Shown here piece after piece: positions 8,366 through 19,076 of a stretch of DNA of 64,000 bases. Position numbers and translations under genes: made by a program. This stretch comes from Pseudomonas sp. FP2335 (GTDB lineage Bacteria > Pseudomonadota > Gammaproteobacteria > Pseudomonadales > Pseudomonadaceae), in NCBI RefSeq assembly GCF_030687535.1, contig NZ_CP117437.1:1013501-1077500 (forward strand), given 5' to 3'. How positions within the stretch are numbered: position 1 is the first letter of the stretch; the number at the start of each line of letters is the position of its first letter. The notes beneath the pieces are model-generated. The model had not been told where the DNA came from. It searched no databases and saw nothing but the letters and a program-made list of their open reading frames with translations.

Positions 8366-9730
8366 ATGCAAGCGACCAAGCCGACCCACGTCCGCTATTT
8401 GATATTGCTCATGCTTTTTCTGGTGACCACGATCAACTACGCCGACCGGGCCACCATCGCTATCGCGGGCTCCAGCCTGCAAAAAGACCTCGGCATCGAC
8501 GCGGTCACCCTCGGTTACATCTTCTCTGCATTCGGTTGGGCCTACGTGGCCGGGCAAATTCCTGGCGGCTGGCTGCTGGACCGGTTCGGCTCGAAAAAAG
8601 TCTATGCCCTGAGCATCTTCACCTGGTCACTGTTCACTGTGCTGCAAGGCTATGTGGGTGAGTTCGGTGTCTCCACCGCCGTGGTCGCGCTGTTTATGCT
8701 GCGCTTTATGGTGGGCCTGGCCGAAGCGCCGTCGTTCCCCGGAAATGCCCGTATTGTGGCGGCGTGGTTTCCTACGGCGGAGCGCGGCACGGCCTCGGCG
8801 ATTTTCAACTCGGCGCAGTACTTCGCCACGGTGTTGTTCGCGCCGTTGATGGGCTGGATCGTCTACAGCTTCGGTTGGCAGCACGTGTTTATCGTGATGG
8901 GGGTGATTGGCATCCTGTTCTCGCTGATCTGGCTGAAAGTTATCCACAGCCCGCGCCAGCATCCGCTGATCAACGAAGCCGAGTTCAATCACATCGCCGC
9001 CAATGGCGCGATGGTCGATATGGACCAGGACAAGGGCAAAGGTAAGAAAACCGACGGGCCGAAGTGGGATTACATCCGTCAGTTGCTGACCAATCGCATG
9101 ATGCTCGGTGTGTACCTGGGCCAGTACTGCATCAACGGCATCACGTATTTCTTCCTGACCTGGTTCCCGGTGTACCTGGTGCAGGACCGTGGCATGACTA
9201 TCCTCAAGGCCGGTTTCATCGCCTCGTTGCCGGCGATCTGCGGGTTTATCGGTGGTGTGCTGGGTGGGGTGATTTCCGACTACCTGCTGCGCAAGGGCCA
9301 TTCCCTGACCTTCGCCCGCAAGGCGCCGATCATTGGTGGCCTGCTGATCTCCAGCAGCATCGTGGCGTGCAACTACGTGGATATTGAATGGATGGTGGTG
9401 GGCTTCATGGCGTTGGCCTTCTTTGGCAAAGGCGTTGGCGCACTGGGTTGGGCGGTGGTGTCCGACACCTCGCCGAAACAGATCGCCGGCCTTAGTGGCG
9501 GCTTGTTCAACACCTTCGGTAACCTCGCGTCGATCACCACGCCGATTGTCATCGGCTACATCATCAGCACCACTGGATCGTTCAAATGGGCCCTGGTGTT
9601 TGTCGGCGCCAACGCGCTGGTGGCGGTGTTCAGTTACCTGGTCATCGTCGGCCCGATCAAGCGCGTAGTGCTCAAGGAGCCGCCGAGCAAGGGCCCTGAG
9701 CTGACCAATCTTTCCCAAGCGCATTCCTGA
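8366..9730 (+). CDS. gudP: MFS transporter for galactarate/glucarate (GudP-like)
   Basis: The 454-residue major facilitator protein has about 12 hydrophobic helices. Near residues 10-80 it reads [26 protein letters not shown] and [25 protein letters not shown], closely matching the anion:cation symporter branch that includes E. coli GudP. A charged central loop (about residues 205-230, [11 protein letters not shown]) separates the two six-helix halves. It probably imports galactarate or glucarate by proton symport for GarD. Twelve bases separate it from garD. A GTGGGAGT Shine-Dalgarno-like sequence precedes the ATG. Confidence 0.88.
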   Translation: MQATKPTHVRYLILLMLFLVTTINYADRATIAIAGSSLQKDLGIDAVTLGYIFSAFGWAYVAGQIPGGWLLDRFGSKKVYALSIFTWSLFTVLQGYVGEFGVSTAVVALFMLRFMVGLAEAPSFPGNARIVAAWFPTAERGTASAIFNSAQYFATVLFAPLMGWIVYSFGWQHVFIVMGVIGILFSLIWLKVIHSPRQHPLINEAEFNHIAANGAMVDMDQDKGKGKKTDGPKWDYIRQLLTNRMMLGVYLGQYCINGITYFFLTWFPVYLVQDRGMTILKAGFIASLPAICGFIGGVLGGVISDYLLRKGHSLTFARKAPIIGGLLISSSIVACNYVDIEWMVVGFMALAFFGKGVGALGWAVVSDTSPKQIAGLSGGLFNTFGNLASITTPIVIGYIISTTGSFKWALVFVGANALVAVFSYLVIVGPIKRVVLKEPPSKGPELTNLSQAHS

Positions 9731-9741
9731 GGGGCGATGTA

Positions 9742-11295
9742 ATGCAGTTGATTGAACATGCCGACTCGCCGCGCTCCATCCGTTTGCACGAGCGCGACAA
9801 CGTGGTGATCGTGGTCAATGACCAGGGCGTACCGGCCGGGACCGAGTTCCCGGACGGCCTGGTGACCGTGGATTTCATCCCCCAGAGCCACAAGGTGACC
9901 CTGGAAGATATTCCCGAGGGCGGTCAGATTATTCGCTACGGCCAGACCATCGGTTACGCCTTGGCGCCGATTCCCCGTGGCAGTTGGGTCCAGGAAGATC
10001 AACTGCGCATGCCCACCGCGCCACCGTTGGACAGCCTGCCACTGGCCACCGAGGTGCCTGAAACTCAGGCACCGTTGGAGGGTTTCACCTTCGAAGGGTA
10101 TCGCAACGCCGACGGCACCGTCGGTACGCGCAATATCCTCGGTATCACCACCACGGTGCAGTGCGTTACCGGGGTGCTGGACCATGCGGTCAAGCGCATC
10201 AAGGACGAGTTGCTGCCCAAGTACCCCCATGTCGATGACGTGGTGGCGCTGACCCACAGTTACGGGTGTGGCGTGGCCATTACCGCGACGGATGCCTACA
10301 TCCCGATCCGCACCGTGCGTAACCTGGCCCGCAACCCGAACCTGGGGGGTGAAGCCCTGGTGATCAGCCTGGGCTGTGAGAAATTGCAGGCCGGGCAGGT
10401 GATGCACGACAACGACAGCTCGGTCGATTTGAGCGAGCCGTGGTTGTATCGGCTCCAGGATTCCAGCCATGGCTTTACCGAGATGATCGAGCAGATCATG
10501 GCCCTGGCTGAGACGCGCTTGAAGAAACTCGATCAACGCCGCCGCGAAACCGTGCCAGCCTCGGAACTGATCCTGGGCATGCAGTGCGGGGGCAGCGATG
10601 CGTTTTCCGGGATCACCGCCAACCCGGCGCTGGGTTATGCCTCGGATTTGTTGCTGCGGGCCGGGGCGACGGTGATGTTTTCCGAAGTGACTGAAGTCCG
10701 CGATGCCATCTACCTGCTGACTTCGCGCGCCGAGAGCAAGGAAGTCGCCGAGGAACTGGTCCGGGAAATGGACTGGTACGACCGCTACCTGGCCAAGGGC
10801 GAGGCCGATCGCAGTGCCAATACCACGCCGGGCAACAAGAAGGGCGGGTTGTCGAATATTGTCGAAAAGTCCCTGGGTTCGATCGTCAAATCCGGCAGTA
10901 GCGCGATCAATGGCGTGCTGGGTCCGGGCGAGCGCTTCAAGGGCAAGGGCCTGATTTTTTGCGCGACGCCGGCCAGTGACTTTGTTTGCGGCACCTTGCA
11001 GTTGGCGGCGGGGATGAACCTGCATGTGTTCACCACAGGGCGTGGCACGCCTTACGGGCTGGCGATGGCGCCGGTGGTGAAGGTGTCGACGCGCACGGAG
11101 TTGGCGCAGCGCTGGCCGGACCTGATCGATATCGACGCTGGGCGTATTGCAACTGGGCGGGCGAGCATCGAGGAGCTGGGTTGGGAGTTGTTTCACTTCT
11201 ATCTGGACGTGGCCAGCGGCAAGAAGCAAACGTGGGCTGAGCATCACAAGCTGCATAACGACATCACCTTGTTCAACCCAGCACCCATTACCTGA
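9742..11295 (+). CDS. garD: Galactarate dehydratase
   Basis: The 517-residue enzyme converts galactarate to 5-keto-4-deoxyglucarate, the KdgD substrate. The N-terminal SAF domain spans about residues 1-85. The large UxaA/GarD-type catalytic part begins [18 protein letters not shown] near residue 114, with cysteine-containing segments [18 protein letters not shown] and [14 protein letters not shown] that are likely to hold the iron site. A GGGGCGAT precedes the ATG. The call rests on these segments and on the pathway context; a GarD-family altronate dehydratase would be the alternative. Confidence 0.92.
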   Translation: MQLIEHADSPRSIRLHERDNVVIVVNDQGVPAGTEFPDGLVTVDFIPQSHKVTLEDIPEGGQIIRYGQTIGYALAPIPRGSWVQEDQLRMPTAPPLDSLPLATEVPETQAPLEGFTFEGYRNADGTVGTRNILGITTTVQCVTGVLDHAVKRIKDELLPKYPHVDDVVALTHSYGCGVAITATDAYIPIRTVRNLARNPNLGGEALVISLGCEKLQAGQVMHDNDSSVDLSEPWLYRLQDSSHGFTEMIEQIMALAETRLKKLDQRRRETVPASELILGMQCGGSDAFSGITANPALGYASDLLLRAGATVMFSEVTEVRDAIYLLTSRAESKEVAEELVREMDWYDRYLAKGEADRSANTTPGNKKGGLSNIVEKSLGSIVKSGSSAINGVLGPGERFKGKGLIFCATPASDFVCGTLQLAAGMNLHVFTTGRGTPYGLAMAPVVKVSTRTELAQRWPDLIDIDAGRIATGRASIEELGWELFHFYLDVASGKKQTWAEHHKLHNDITLFNPAPIT

Positions 11296-11311
11296 GACCG
11301 CCGCGGACCTT

Positions 11312-11337
11312 GTGGGAGCCGGCAAGCCAGCTCCCAC
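11312..11337. repeat. Short REP-like inverted repeat after garD
   Basis: GTGGGAGC and GCTCCCAC surround CGGCAAGCCA, a collapsed REP hairpin just after the garD stop. It could act as a weak transcription end. Confidence 0.7.
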
Positions 11338-11420
11338 ATATGATCAGCGTTGCCGGGACGAAGTGGGCTGCATGGCTTATCATTAGCCACCTAACGACGC
11401 TCACCAAGGTTCTCCCCGGC

Positions 11421-12362
11421 ATGCTGGCAATTTTCCTCACCACCCTGTCCATCACCGCGCCGGTGTTTGCCATGCTGTTTCTCGGTGTGCTGCTCAAGCG
11501 CATCGACTGGATCAACGACAACTTTATCCACACGGCGTCGTCCCTGGTGTTCAACGTCACCATGCCGGCGCTGCTGTTTCTTGGCATCCTGCATGCCGAC
11601 CTGCACTCGGCACTCAAGCCGGGTTTGCTGATCTATTTCGCCGTCGCCACGCTGCTCAGCTTTGCCCTGGCCTGGGGCTGGGCGCTGTTTCGCTGCCCGC
11701 GTGAAGACCGCGGCATCTATACCCAGGGCGCCTTTCGCGGCAACAACGGGGTGATTGGCCTGGCGTTGGCGGCCAGCATGTACGGCGATTACGGTATCTC
11801 CCTCGGCGCGATCCTCGCCGCGCTGGTGATCCTGTTCTACAACACGCTGTCGACCATTGTGCTGGCGGTGTACAGCCCGGTGATCAAGTCCGACCCATGG
11901 AGCATCTGCAAGAGTGTGGTGGCCAACCCGTTGATCATCAGCGTGATCGTGGCCACGCCGTTCGCGGTGTTCCAGATTGGCCTGCCGGGTTGGTTGGAGT
12001 CTTCCGGCCGCTATCTGGCAGACATGACCTTGCCGCTGGCACTGATCTGCATCGGTGGCACCCTGTCGCTGGCGGCGCTGCGTAAAAGCGGGAGCATGGC
12101 CTTGAGCGCGAGCCTGGTGAAGATGATCGGGTTGCCGCTGGTGGCCACGCTGGGCGCCTGGCTGTTGGGTTTCCGGGGTCCGGAGTTGGGGATTCTGTTC
12201 CTGTATTTCGGCGCGCCGACGGCCGCGGCCAGTTTTGTGATGGCCAGGGCAGCGGAGGGCAATCACGAGCTGGCGGCGGCGATTATCGTGATCACCACGC
12301 TGATGGCGGCGGTGACCACGAATATCGGGATTTTCGTGTTGCAGGCGGGTGGGTGGATCTGA
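11421..12362 (+). CDS. AEC (auxin efflux carrier) family transporter
   Basis: The 313-residue inner-membrane protein has about ten hydrophobic helices and begins MLAIFLTTLSITAPVFAMLFLG. The NVTMPALLF segment near residue 54 and the internal duplication of five helices are typical of AEC permeases. The substrate is unknown: members carry organic acids such as malate or malonate. The ATG at 11421 was chosen because the family starts there; upstream in-frame starts would add a hydrophilic REP-encoded stretch. The gene follows the galactarate operon but is not clearly part of it. Confidence 0.85.
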   Translation: MLAIFLTTLSITAPVFAMLFLGVLLKRIDWINDNFIHTASSLVFNVTMPALLFLGILHADLHSALKPGLLIYFAVATLLSFALAWGWALFRCPREDRGIYTQGAFRGNNGVIGLALAASMYGDYGISLGAILAALVILFYNTLSTIVLAVYSPVIKSDPWSICKSVVANPLIISVIVATPFAVFQIGLPGWLESSGRYLADMTLPLALICIGGTLSLAALRKSGSMALSASLVKMIGLPLVATLGAWLLGFRGPELGILFLYFGAPTAAASFVMARAAEGNHELAAAIIVITTLMAAVTTNIGIFVLQAGGWI

Positions 12363-12375
12363 ATTTTGTGGGGGC

Positions 12376-12462
12376 CATTCGCGAGCAAGCCCGCTCCCAC
12401 ATCCGGCCGCGTTCTCAGGTTGAAGCTTGGCCAACTGGGGGAGCGGGCTTGCCCGCGAATGC
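12376..12462. repeat. REP pair in outward orientation
   Basis: ATTCGCGAGCAAGCCCGCTCCCAC (12378-12401) is followed by GGGAGCGGGCTTGCCCGCGAAT near 12438-12460. The order of the arms is swapped compared with the REPINs, but they still pair. The element separates the convergent AEC and carboxymuconolactone-decarboxylase-family genes. Confidence 0.85.
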
Positions 12463-12472
12463 TAGCTAGCCG

Positions 12473-12856
12473 TCACTGCTGATCGGCCTGATACGCCTCA
12501 ATCACTTCCTGCGCCGCCCTGAACGCATCGATCGCCGCCGGTACACCCGCATACACCGCGCAATGCAGCAGTGCCTCGCGAATCTCTTCCACCGTACAGC
12601 CATTGTTCAACGCACCCCGTACGTGCCCCTTGAGTTCCTGCGGGCACTTGAGCGCGGTGAGGGCGGCGAGAGTGATCAGGCTGCGGGTCTTCAGCGGCAA
12701 GCCTTCGCGATTCCACACACCGCCCCATGCATGTTCATTGACGAAATCCTGCAACGGTTGTGTGAATTCGGTGGCGTTGCCCAAGGCGCGGTCGACGAAC
12801 ACGTCGCCCATGACCTGGCGACGCATTTCAACCCCGGACTTCTTCTGATCGGTCAT
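12473..12856 (-). CDS. Carboxymuconolactone decarboxylase family protein
   Basis: The 127-residue all-helical protein has the length and layout of PcaC-type 4-carboxymuconolactone decarboxylases: a GDVFVDRALG opening, HAWGGVWNREGLPLKTRSLITLAAL near residues 43-66, a basic/His pair in ELKGHVRGALNNG and EIREALLHCAVYAGVPAAIDAF. No other protocatechuate genes are nearby, so the true substrate is unclear. Its ATG overlaps the stop of the upstream antiporter by ATGA, so it is the last gene of an rlpA-like / antiporter / CMD operon on the minus strand. Confidence 0.85.
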   Translation of the reverse strand: MTDQKKSGVEMRRQVMGDVFVDRALGNATEFTQPLQDFVNEHAWGGVWNREGLPLKTRSLITLAALTALKCPQELKGHVRGALNNGCTVEEIREALLHCAVYAGVPAAIDAFRAAQEVIEAYQADQQ

Positions 12857-13944
12857 TGCGATTCCCTCTTGTGTTGACGGCGCCAGGCTCGCAGCGTGCT
12901 GAACAACAGGAATGCCACCAGCACTGGCAGGACGTAATACAGCATCAGGTGTTCAAGCTTGGTGGCCAGCGGCATGCCAGTGGTGAACGACATCACATGC
13001 AGCCCATACGCCAGGTACAGGCCCAGCAGCACCAGGCCTTCGGCGCGGGTTACGCGGTAGCCGCTGTAGAACACCGGCAGGCACAGCGCCGCGGCGGCGA
13101 GCATCACCGGCAGGTCGAAATCCAAGGCATTGGGCGATACCGACAGCGGCGTGGGCGCCACCAGGGCGGTGAACCCCAGCACACCCAGCAGGTTGAACAG
13201 GTTGCTGCCGATCACGTTGCCCACGGCGATTTCCCGCTGGCCGCGCAGGGCGGCGATCAGCGAGGTCGCCAGGCACGGCAGGGAGGTGCCGACGCCGATC
13301 AGCGTCAGGCCGATGATGCGCTCCGACAAGCCCAGGTCCGCCGCTACATCCACCGCCCCAGCGAGCAGCAGGTGGCCGGCAAGCAGCAGGATCAGCAGCC
13401 CACCGACTATCAACAGCACGCTGCTCAGCCAGGGCGCGCGGGCCACGGTGTCCAGGGTGCGTGGGCGGCGAGAGTGGCGGGTCTGGTAGTGCAGCACGCC
13501 GAGGTAGGCGATCAGCGCGCTCAGCAACAACAGGCCATCGGCCGGTGTGAGTGCTTCATTGGCCGCCAGCGTGAACACCAGCAGCGCGGCGAGAATCATC
13601 ACCGGGATGTCCAGGCGTACCAGCTGGCGCGAGACCCGCAGCGGGATGATCAGCGCCGACAGGCCCAGGGTGACGAGGATATTGAAGATGCTGCTGCCGA
13701 TCACGCTGCCCACCGCGATGTCGGTGTTGCCTGCCAGGGTGGCTTGCAGGCTGACGCTCATCTGCGGCGCGCTGCTGCCGAAGGCGACGATCGTCAGGCC
13801 GATGATCAGTGGCCGCACCTTGAGGCTGGCAGCCAGGCGCACCGCCGCGCGCACCAGGATTTCGGCGCCGGTGATCAGCAGCAGCAGGCCGCCGACTAGT
13901 TCGAGCAGGCTCCAGGGGGAGAGGGCTGTCAGTAATCCGAAAAT
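12853..13944 (-). CDS. Calcium/sodium (CaCA family) antiporter, probable ATT start
   Basis: The protein carries two copies of the CaCA alpha-repeat: VRPLIIGLTIVAFGSSAPQMSVS and the second near SERIIGLTLIGVGTSLPCLATS, in about ten membrane helices, as in YrbG. The first ATG/GTG/TTG in frame is a GTG at 13854, which would remove the first helix (LLELVGGLLLLITGAEILVRAAVRL). Upstream, in frame, an ATT at 13944 lies eight bases after a GAGGAG; this gives 363 residues and the full family length. CTG at 13950 is the alternative. The previous gene's TGA at 13957-13959 is in the same frame. Confidence 0.85.
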   Translation of the reverse strand: MFGLLTALSPWSLLELVGGLLLLITGAEILVRAAVRLAASLKVRPLIIGLTIVAFGSSAPQMSVSLQATLAGNTDIAVGSVIGSSIFNILVTLGLSALIIPLRVSRQLVRLDIPVMILAALLVFTLAANEALTPADGLLLLSALIAYLGVLHYQTRHSRRPRTLDTVARAPWLSSVLLIVGGLLILLLAGHLLLAGAVDVAADLGLSERIIGLTLIGVGTSLPCLATSLIAALRGQREIAVGNVIGSNLFNLLGVLGFTALVAPTPLSVSPNALDFDLPVMLAAAALCLPVFYSGYRVTRAEGLVLLGLYLAYGLHVMSFTTGMPLATKLEHLMLYYVLPVLVAFLLFSTLRAWRRQHKRESQ

Positions 13945-13956
13945 GGCCAGGGCTCC

Positions 13957-14334
13957 TCAGTTGCCAAGGGCTTGTACCCGCACGCGTGCGGTCCCGCTGC
14001 TGATCATGCCCAACTGCTCGGCGGCCTTGCGTGAAAGATCGATCAAGCGCCCACGGGTATGCGGGCCGCGATCATTGATGCGCACCACCACGGATTTGTC
14101 GTTGTTCAAGTTGGTGACCTTGACCTGGGTGCCGAACGGCAGTTGCCGGTGGGCGGCGGTCAGGGCGTTCTGGTTGAAGGGTTCACCGCTGGCGGTCTTT
14201 TTGCCGTGGTGCTTGGCGCCGTAATAGGAGGCGGTGCCGGTTTCGTCGTAGCCGTTGGGGTTGATGACGCCGCTGGCGCAGCCGGCCAACAGCGAGAACA
14301 GGGCCAGAAGGGCAAATAGACGCTGCATTTTCAA
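13957..14334 (-). CDS. RlpA-like septal/peptidoglycan lipoprotein (double-psi beta-barrel)
   Basis: The 125-residue lipoprotein has a signal peptide with lipobox LLAGC (C19). The double-psi beta-barrel domain spans about residues 33-122: [37 protein letters not shown] and [20 protein letters not shown] are the hallmark RlpA segments. RlpA proteins act on denuded peptidoglycan glycans; this copy lacks the C-terminal SPOR domain of full RlpA and is short. It heads a minus-strand operon with the antiporter and CMD-family genes. Confidence 0.88.
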   Translation of the reverse strand: MKMQRLFALLALFSLLAGCASGVINPNGYDETGTASYYGAKHHGKKTASGEPFNQNALTAAHRQLPFGTQVKVTNLNNDKSVVVRINDRGPHTRGRLIDLSRKAAEQLGMISSGTARVRVQALGN

Positions 14335-14353
14335 GGATACCCCCTTATCAAAT

Positions 14354-14440
14354 GTGGGAGCGGGCTTGCTCGCGAAGGCGGTGTGTCAGCCAAGTATTCC
14401 TTCACTGATCAACCACCTTCGCGAGCAAGCCCGCTCCCAC
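14354..14440. repeat. REPIN
   Basis: TGTGGGAGCGGGCTTGCTCG opens and CGAGCAAGCCCGCTCCCACA closes an inverted doublet. The inner arms GAAGGCGGTG and CCACCTTC also pair. It lies between gatB and the rlpA-like gene, both on the minus strand. Confidence 0.9.
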
Positions 14441-14488
14441 AAAGGGTCCGAGTTGAGCATGGGATCTCGCTCGGACCATTCGTCGCTA

Positions 14489-15934
14489 TCAGCCTTCGAG
14501 CTTGCTTTTGAGCAATTCGTTCACCTGTTGCGGGTTGGCCTTGCCTTTGGAGGCTTTCATTGCCTGGCCCACAAAGAAGCCGAACATCTTGCCGCGCTTG
14601 GCTTCGTCTGCCGCACGGTACTGTTCGACCTGCTCGGCGTTGGCCGCGAGCATTTCGTCCAGCACGGCCGAGATCGCGCCGCTGTCGGTGACTTGCTTGA
14701 GGCCGCGGTTCTCGATGATCTCGTCGGCGCTGCCTTCACCGCTGGCCATGGCTTCGAACACGGTCTTGGCGATCTTGCCGGAGATGGTGTTGTCCTTGAT
14801 GCGCAGCAGCATGCCGCCCAACTGCTCGGCAGTGACCGGGGCTTCGTCGATTTCCAGGCCCTGCTTGTTCAACAGGCTGCCCAGCTCGACCATCACCCAG
14901 TTGGCCGCCAGCTTGGCGTCACCGGCAATGCTCACGACTTTTTCGAAGTAGTTGGCTTGCTCACGGCTGGAGGCCAGCACGCTGGCATCGTAGACCGACA
15001 GGCCGAACTGCGCCTGGAAGCGCTCGCGTTTCTGCTGCGGCAATTCCGGCAGGGTGGCGCGTACGTCATTGAGGAACGCGTCCTCGATGACCACCGGCAA
15101 CAGGTCCGGATCGGGGAAGTAACGGTAGTCGTTGGCTTCCTCCTTGCTGCGCATGGCGCGGGTTTCGTCTTTGTTCGGGTCGTACAGGCGGGTCTGCTGG
15201 ATGACCTTGCCGCCGTCTTCGATCAGCTCGATCTGGCGACGCACTTCACTGTTGATCGCTTTCTCGATGAAGCGGAACGAGTTGACGTTCTTGATCTCGC
15301 AGCGGGTGCCGAACTCGACCTGGCCCTTTGGACGGATCGACACGTTGCAGTCGCAACGCAGCGAACCTTCTGCCATGTTGCCGTCGCAGATGCCCAGGTA
15401 GCGCACCAGTGCGTGGATGGTCTTGACGTAGGCCACGGCTTCCTTGGCGCTGCGCATGTCCGGTTCGGAAACGATCTCCAGCAGCGGCGTACCGGCACGG
15501 TTCAGGTCGATGCCGGTGGCGCCCGGGAATTCTTCGTGCAGGCTCTTGCCGGCATCTTCTTCCAGGTGCGCACGGGTCACGCCGACGCGCTTGATGGTGC
15601 CGTCTTCCAGAGGGATGTCCAGGTGGCCCTTGCCGACAATCGGCAGTTCCATCTGGCTGATCTGGTAGCCCTTGGGCAGGTCCGGGTAGAAGTAGTTCTT
15701 GCGCGCGAACACGTTGTGCTGGCCGATCTCGGCGTCAATCGCCAGGCCGAACATCACCGCCATGCGCACCGCTTCCTGGTTCAGCACCGGCAAGACACCG
15801 GGCATGCCCAGGTCGACCAGGCTGGCCTGGGTGTTGGGCTCGGAGCCGAACGTGGTGGCGCTACCGGAGAAAATCTTCGATTGGGTGGCGAGCTGGGTAT
15901 GAATCTCCAGCCCGATCACGACTTCCCATTGCAT
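14489..15934 (-). CDS. gatB: Aspartyl/glutamyl-tRNA amidotransferase subunit B
   Basis: The 481-residue tRNA-binding and kinase subunit of GatCAB activates Glu-tRNA(Gln) or Asp-tRNA(Asn) for amidation. The N-terminal [29 protein letters not shown] and [10 protein letters not shown] segments are characteristic of the kinase cradle. The C-terminal YqeY-like tail ends [15 protein letters not shown]. The start at 15934 was chosen over longer frames because the family begins with this segment and a GAGGAG lies upstream. It follows gatA by ten bases. Confidence 0.97.
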   Translation of the reverse strand: MQWEVVIGLEIHTQLATQSKIFSGSATTFGSEPNTQASLVDLGMPGVLPVLNQEAVRMAVMFGLAIDAEIGQHNVFARKNYFYPDLPKGYQISQMELPIVGKGHLDIPLEDGTIKRVGVTRAHLEEDAGKSLHEEFPGATGIDLNRAGTPLLEIVSEPDMRSAKEAVAYVKTIHALVRYLGICDGNMAEGSLRCDCNVSIRPKGQVEFGTRCEIKNVNSFRFIEKAINSEVRRQIELIEDGGKVIQQTRLYDPNKDETRAMRSKEEANDYRYFPDPDLLPVVIEDAFLNDVRATLPELPQQKRERFQAQFGLSVYDASVLASSREQANYFEKVVSIAGDAKLAANWVMVELGSLLNKQGLEIDEAPVTAEQLGGMLLRIKDNTISGKIAKTVFEAMASGEGSADEIIENRGLKQVTDSGAISAVLDEMLAANAEQVEQYRAADEAKRGKMFGFFVGQAMKASKGKANPQQVNELLKSKLEG

Positions 15935-15944
15935 AGTGTTCTCC

Positions 15945-17396
15945 TCAGAAGCCGGTAGGGGTGCGGGTGTGCCAGTCGGTGTGCAACTGGTACTGGTGCG
16001 CCACATTGAGCAGGCGGCCTTCCTGGAAATACGGGGCGAGCAATTGCACGCCCACCGGCAGGCCATCGACGAAACCGGCAGGCATGGACAAGCCCGGCAG
16101 GCCCGCGAGGTTGGCGGTGATGGTGTACAAGTCTTCGAGGTACGCAGCCACCGGGTCGCCATTTTTGGCGCCGAGCTTCCAGGCCGGGTTCGGCGTGGTG
16201 GGGCCGAGGATCACGTCGACTTCATTAAAGGCAGCCATGAAGTCGTTCTTCACCAGGCGACGGATCTTTTGCGCCTTGAGGTAGTACGCGTCGTAGTAGC
16301 CGGCCGACAGGGCGTAGGCACCGACCATGATGCGGCGTTGTACTTCGGCACCGAAGCCTTCGCCACGGGAGCGTTTGTACAGGTCGGTCAGGTCTTTCGG
16401 GTTTTCGCAGCGATAGCCGAAGCGCACGCCGTCGAAACGCGACAGGTTGGAAGAGGCTTCAGCCGGGGCGATCACATAGTAGGCAGGGATCGCGTGCTGA
16501 TTGTTCGGCAGGCTGATTTCCTTGATCACCGCACCGAGCTTTTCCAGCTCCTTGACGCTGTTGTGCACCAGTTCGGCGATGCGTGGGTCGAGACCGGCGC
16601 TGAAGTACTCCTTCGGCACGCCGATGCGCAGGCCCTTGATCGACGTGTTGAGGCTGGCGCTGTAGTCCGGCACTGGCTCATCGATGCTGGTGGAGTCCTG
16701 TTGATCGAACCCGGCCATGCCTTGTAACAAAATCGCGCAGTCTTCGGCAGTGCGTGCCAACGGGCCGCCCTGATCGAGGCTGGAGGCGTAGGCGATCATG
16801 CCCCAGCGGGAAACGCGACCGTAGGTCGGCTTCAGGCCGGTGAGGTTGGTGAACGCCGCTGGCTGGCGGATCGAACCGCCGGTGTCGGTGGCGGTGGCCG
16901 CCGGCAGGAAGCGCGCGGCAACGGCTGCAGCCGAACCGCCGGACGAGCCGCCGGGCACGTGCTCCAGGTTCCACGGGTTTTTCACCGCGCCGTAGTAGCT
17001 CGATTCGTTGGCCGAACCCATGGCGAATTCATCCATGTTGGTCTTGCCCAGGGTCACGGCCCCGGCGGCAGCCAGCTTGGACACCACGGTGGCGTCATAG
17101 GGCGCTTTGAAGTTGTCGAGCATCTTCGAGCCGCAGCTGGTGCGAATACCCTGGGTGCAGAACAAGTCCTTGTGGGCGATTGGAGCGCCCAGCAGTGCGC
17201 CATTCTCACCGTTGGCGCGACGTGCGTCGGCGGCCTTGGCCTGGCTCAGGGCCAGCTCTTCGGTGAGGCTGATGAAGCTGTTGACCTGCGGGTCCAGTGC
17301 GGCGATACGCGCCAGCAGGGTCCTGGTCAGCTCTTCGGAAGAAAACTTTTTGTCGGCGAGACCGCGGGCGATCTCGGCCAGAGTCATGTGATGCAT
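15945..17396 (-). CDS. gatA: Aspartyl/glutamyl-tRNA amidotransferase subunit A
   Basis: The 483-residue glutaminase of GatCAB releases ammonia from glutamine for tRNA amidation. The amidase-signature triad is visible: K76 in [10 protein letters not shown], cis-Ser S151 in [12 protein letters not shown] and the nucleophile S175 in [15 protein letters not shown] at 17396 is used; an in-frame ATG nine bases later ([10 protein letters not shown]) is also possible. It lies between gatC and gatB in a gatCAB operon. Confidence 0.97.
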   Translation of the reverse strand: MHHMTLAEIARGLADKKFSSEELTRTLLARIAALDPQVNSFISLTEELALSQAKAADARRANGENGALLGAPIAHKDLFCTQGIRTSCGSKMLDNFKAPYDATVVSKLAAAGAVTLGKTNMDEFAMGSANESSYYGAVKNPWNLEHVPGGSSGGSAAAVAARFLPAATATDTGGSIRQPAAFTNLTGLKPTYGRVSRWGMIAYASSLDQGGPLARTAEDCAILLQGMAGFDQQDSTSIDEPVPDYSASLNTSIKGLRIGVPKEYFSAGLDPRIAELVHNSVKELEKLGAVIKEISLPNNQHAIPAYYVIAPAEASSNLSRFDGVRFGYRCENPKDLTDLYKRSRGEGFGAEVQRRIMVGAYALSAGYYDAYYLKAQKIRRLVKNDFMAAFNEVDVILGPTTPNPAWKLGAKNGDPVAAYLEDLYTITANLAGLPGLSMPAGFVDGLPVGVQLLAPYFQEGRLLNVAHQYQLHTDWHTRTPTGF

Positions 17397-17412
17397 GAAA
17401 GGCTCTTTCCCT

Positions 17413-17700
17413 TTAGTCGATGACTTTCGGAACCAGATACAGGCCGTTTTCGACCGCTGGTGCGATGGACTGGTAGGCCTCGCGATTATTGCGTTCGGTC
17501 ACGACGTCTGCGCGCAGGCGCTGGCTGGCTTCCAGTGGGTGAGCCAGGGGCTCGATGCCGTCGGTATTCACGGCCTGCATTTGGTCAACCAGCCCGAGAA
17601 TGCTGTTCAGGGCTGCGGTGGTTTGTGGAATTTCGCTTTCAACCAGGTCCAGGTGGGCCAGGTGAGCGATTTTTTCCACGTCGGAGCGTTCAAGCGCCAT
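17413..17700 (-). CDS. gatC: Aspartyl/glutamyl-tRNA amidotransferase subunit C
   Basis: This 95-residue small subunit stabilises the GatA-GatB complex. [21 protein letters not shown] and the central [27 protein letters not shown] segment are typical of the family. GGAG precedes the ATG. It is the first gene of gatCAB and diverges from mreB across a 199-base promoter region. Confidence 0.96.
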   Translation of the reverse strand: MALERSDVEKIAHLAHLDLVESEIPQTTAALNSILGLVDQMQAVNTDGIEPLAHPLEASQRLRADVVTERNNREAYQSIAPAVENGLYLVPKVID

Positions 17701-17887
17701 GGGATTCTCCAGTGGAAAGGCGTCCGTGTGTTAGATTGTCGGAACACTACCGCATTTCTACGGTCATATGGCCGCGATTGTGGGGGTTGGTGCGTAGAAA
17801 GTCGGCCAATTTAGCACATTGGCGCCTTGCCCAAAATCCCTGTCGTTGTTAGAGTTTGCCGCACTTTTTTACCCACGCGTTGCCTAG

Positions 17888-18937
<1,050 letters not shown>

Positions 18938-18960
18938 GCTTCGTTGGTCGGTTCATGCGT

Positions 18961-19003
18961 CGCCAACAGGCAGCACTTTGCAGTGCTGCCTGTTGGCGTT
19001 TAT
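18961..19003 (+). terminator. Attenuator-like hairpin between mreB and mreC
   Basis: A perfect 17-base stem (18961-18977 with 18982-18998) closes on a TTGC loop and is followed by TTTATCTTCTT. Its position inside mreBCD suggests partial termination that makes MreB more abundant than MreC and MreD. Confidence 0.75.
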
Positions 19004-19076
19004 CTTCTTCAACCTGCATCCAGGCCGGTTAGATGCCGTATGAGTAAAGAGAACATTTGCCTGGGAGGAGCGGCCT

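Noticed and set aside
9634-11337. Long minus-strand frame across garD
   Set aside because: Shadow of garD; no plausible start site or domain.
12473-12856. Calling the CMD-family gene pcaC
   Set aside because: No protocatechuate pathway genes are nearby and many CMD proteins have other roles.
13957-14334. RlpA-like gene and antiporter as one frameshifted or read-through gene
   Set aside because: Each is complete by itself (lipoprotein with full barrel; antiporter with its own ribosome site), so two coupled genes are more likely than a fusion.
14255-15958. Long plus-strand frame across gatB
   Set aside because: It is antisense to an intact gatB and shows shadow composition with no family features; it begins inside a REPIN.
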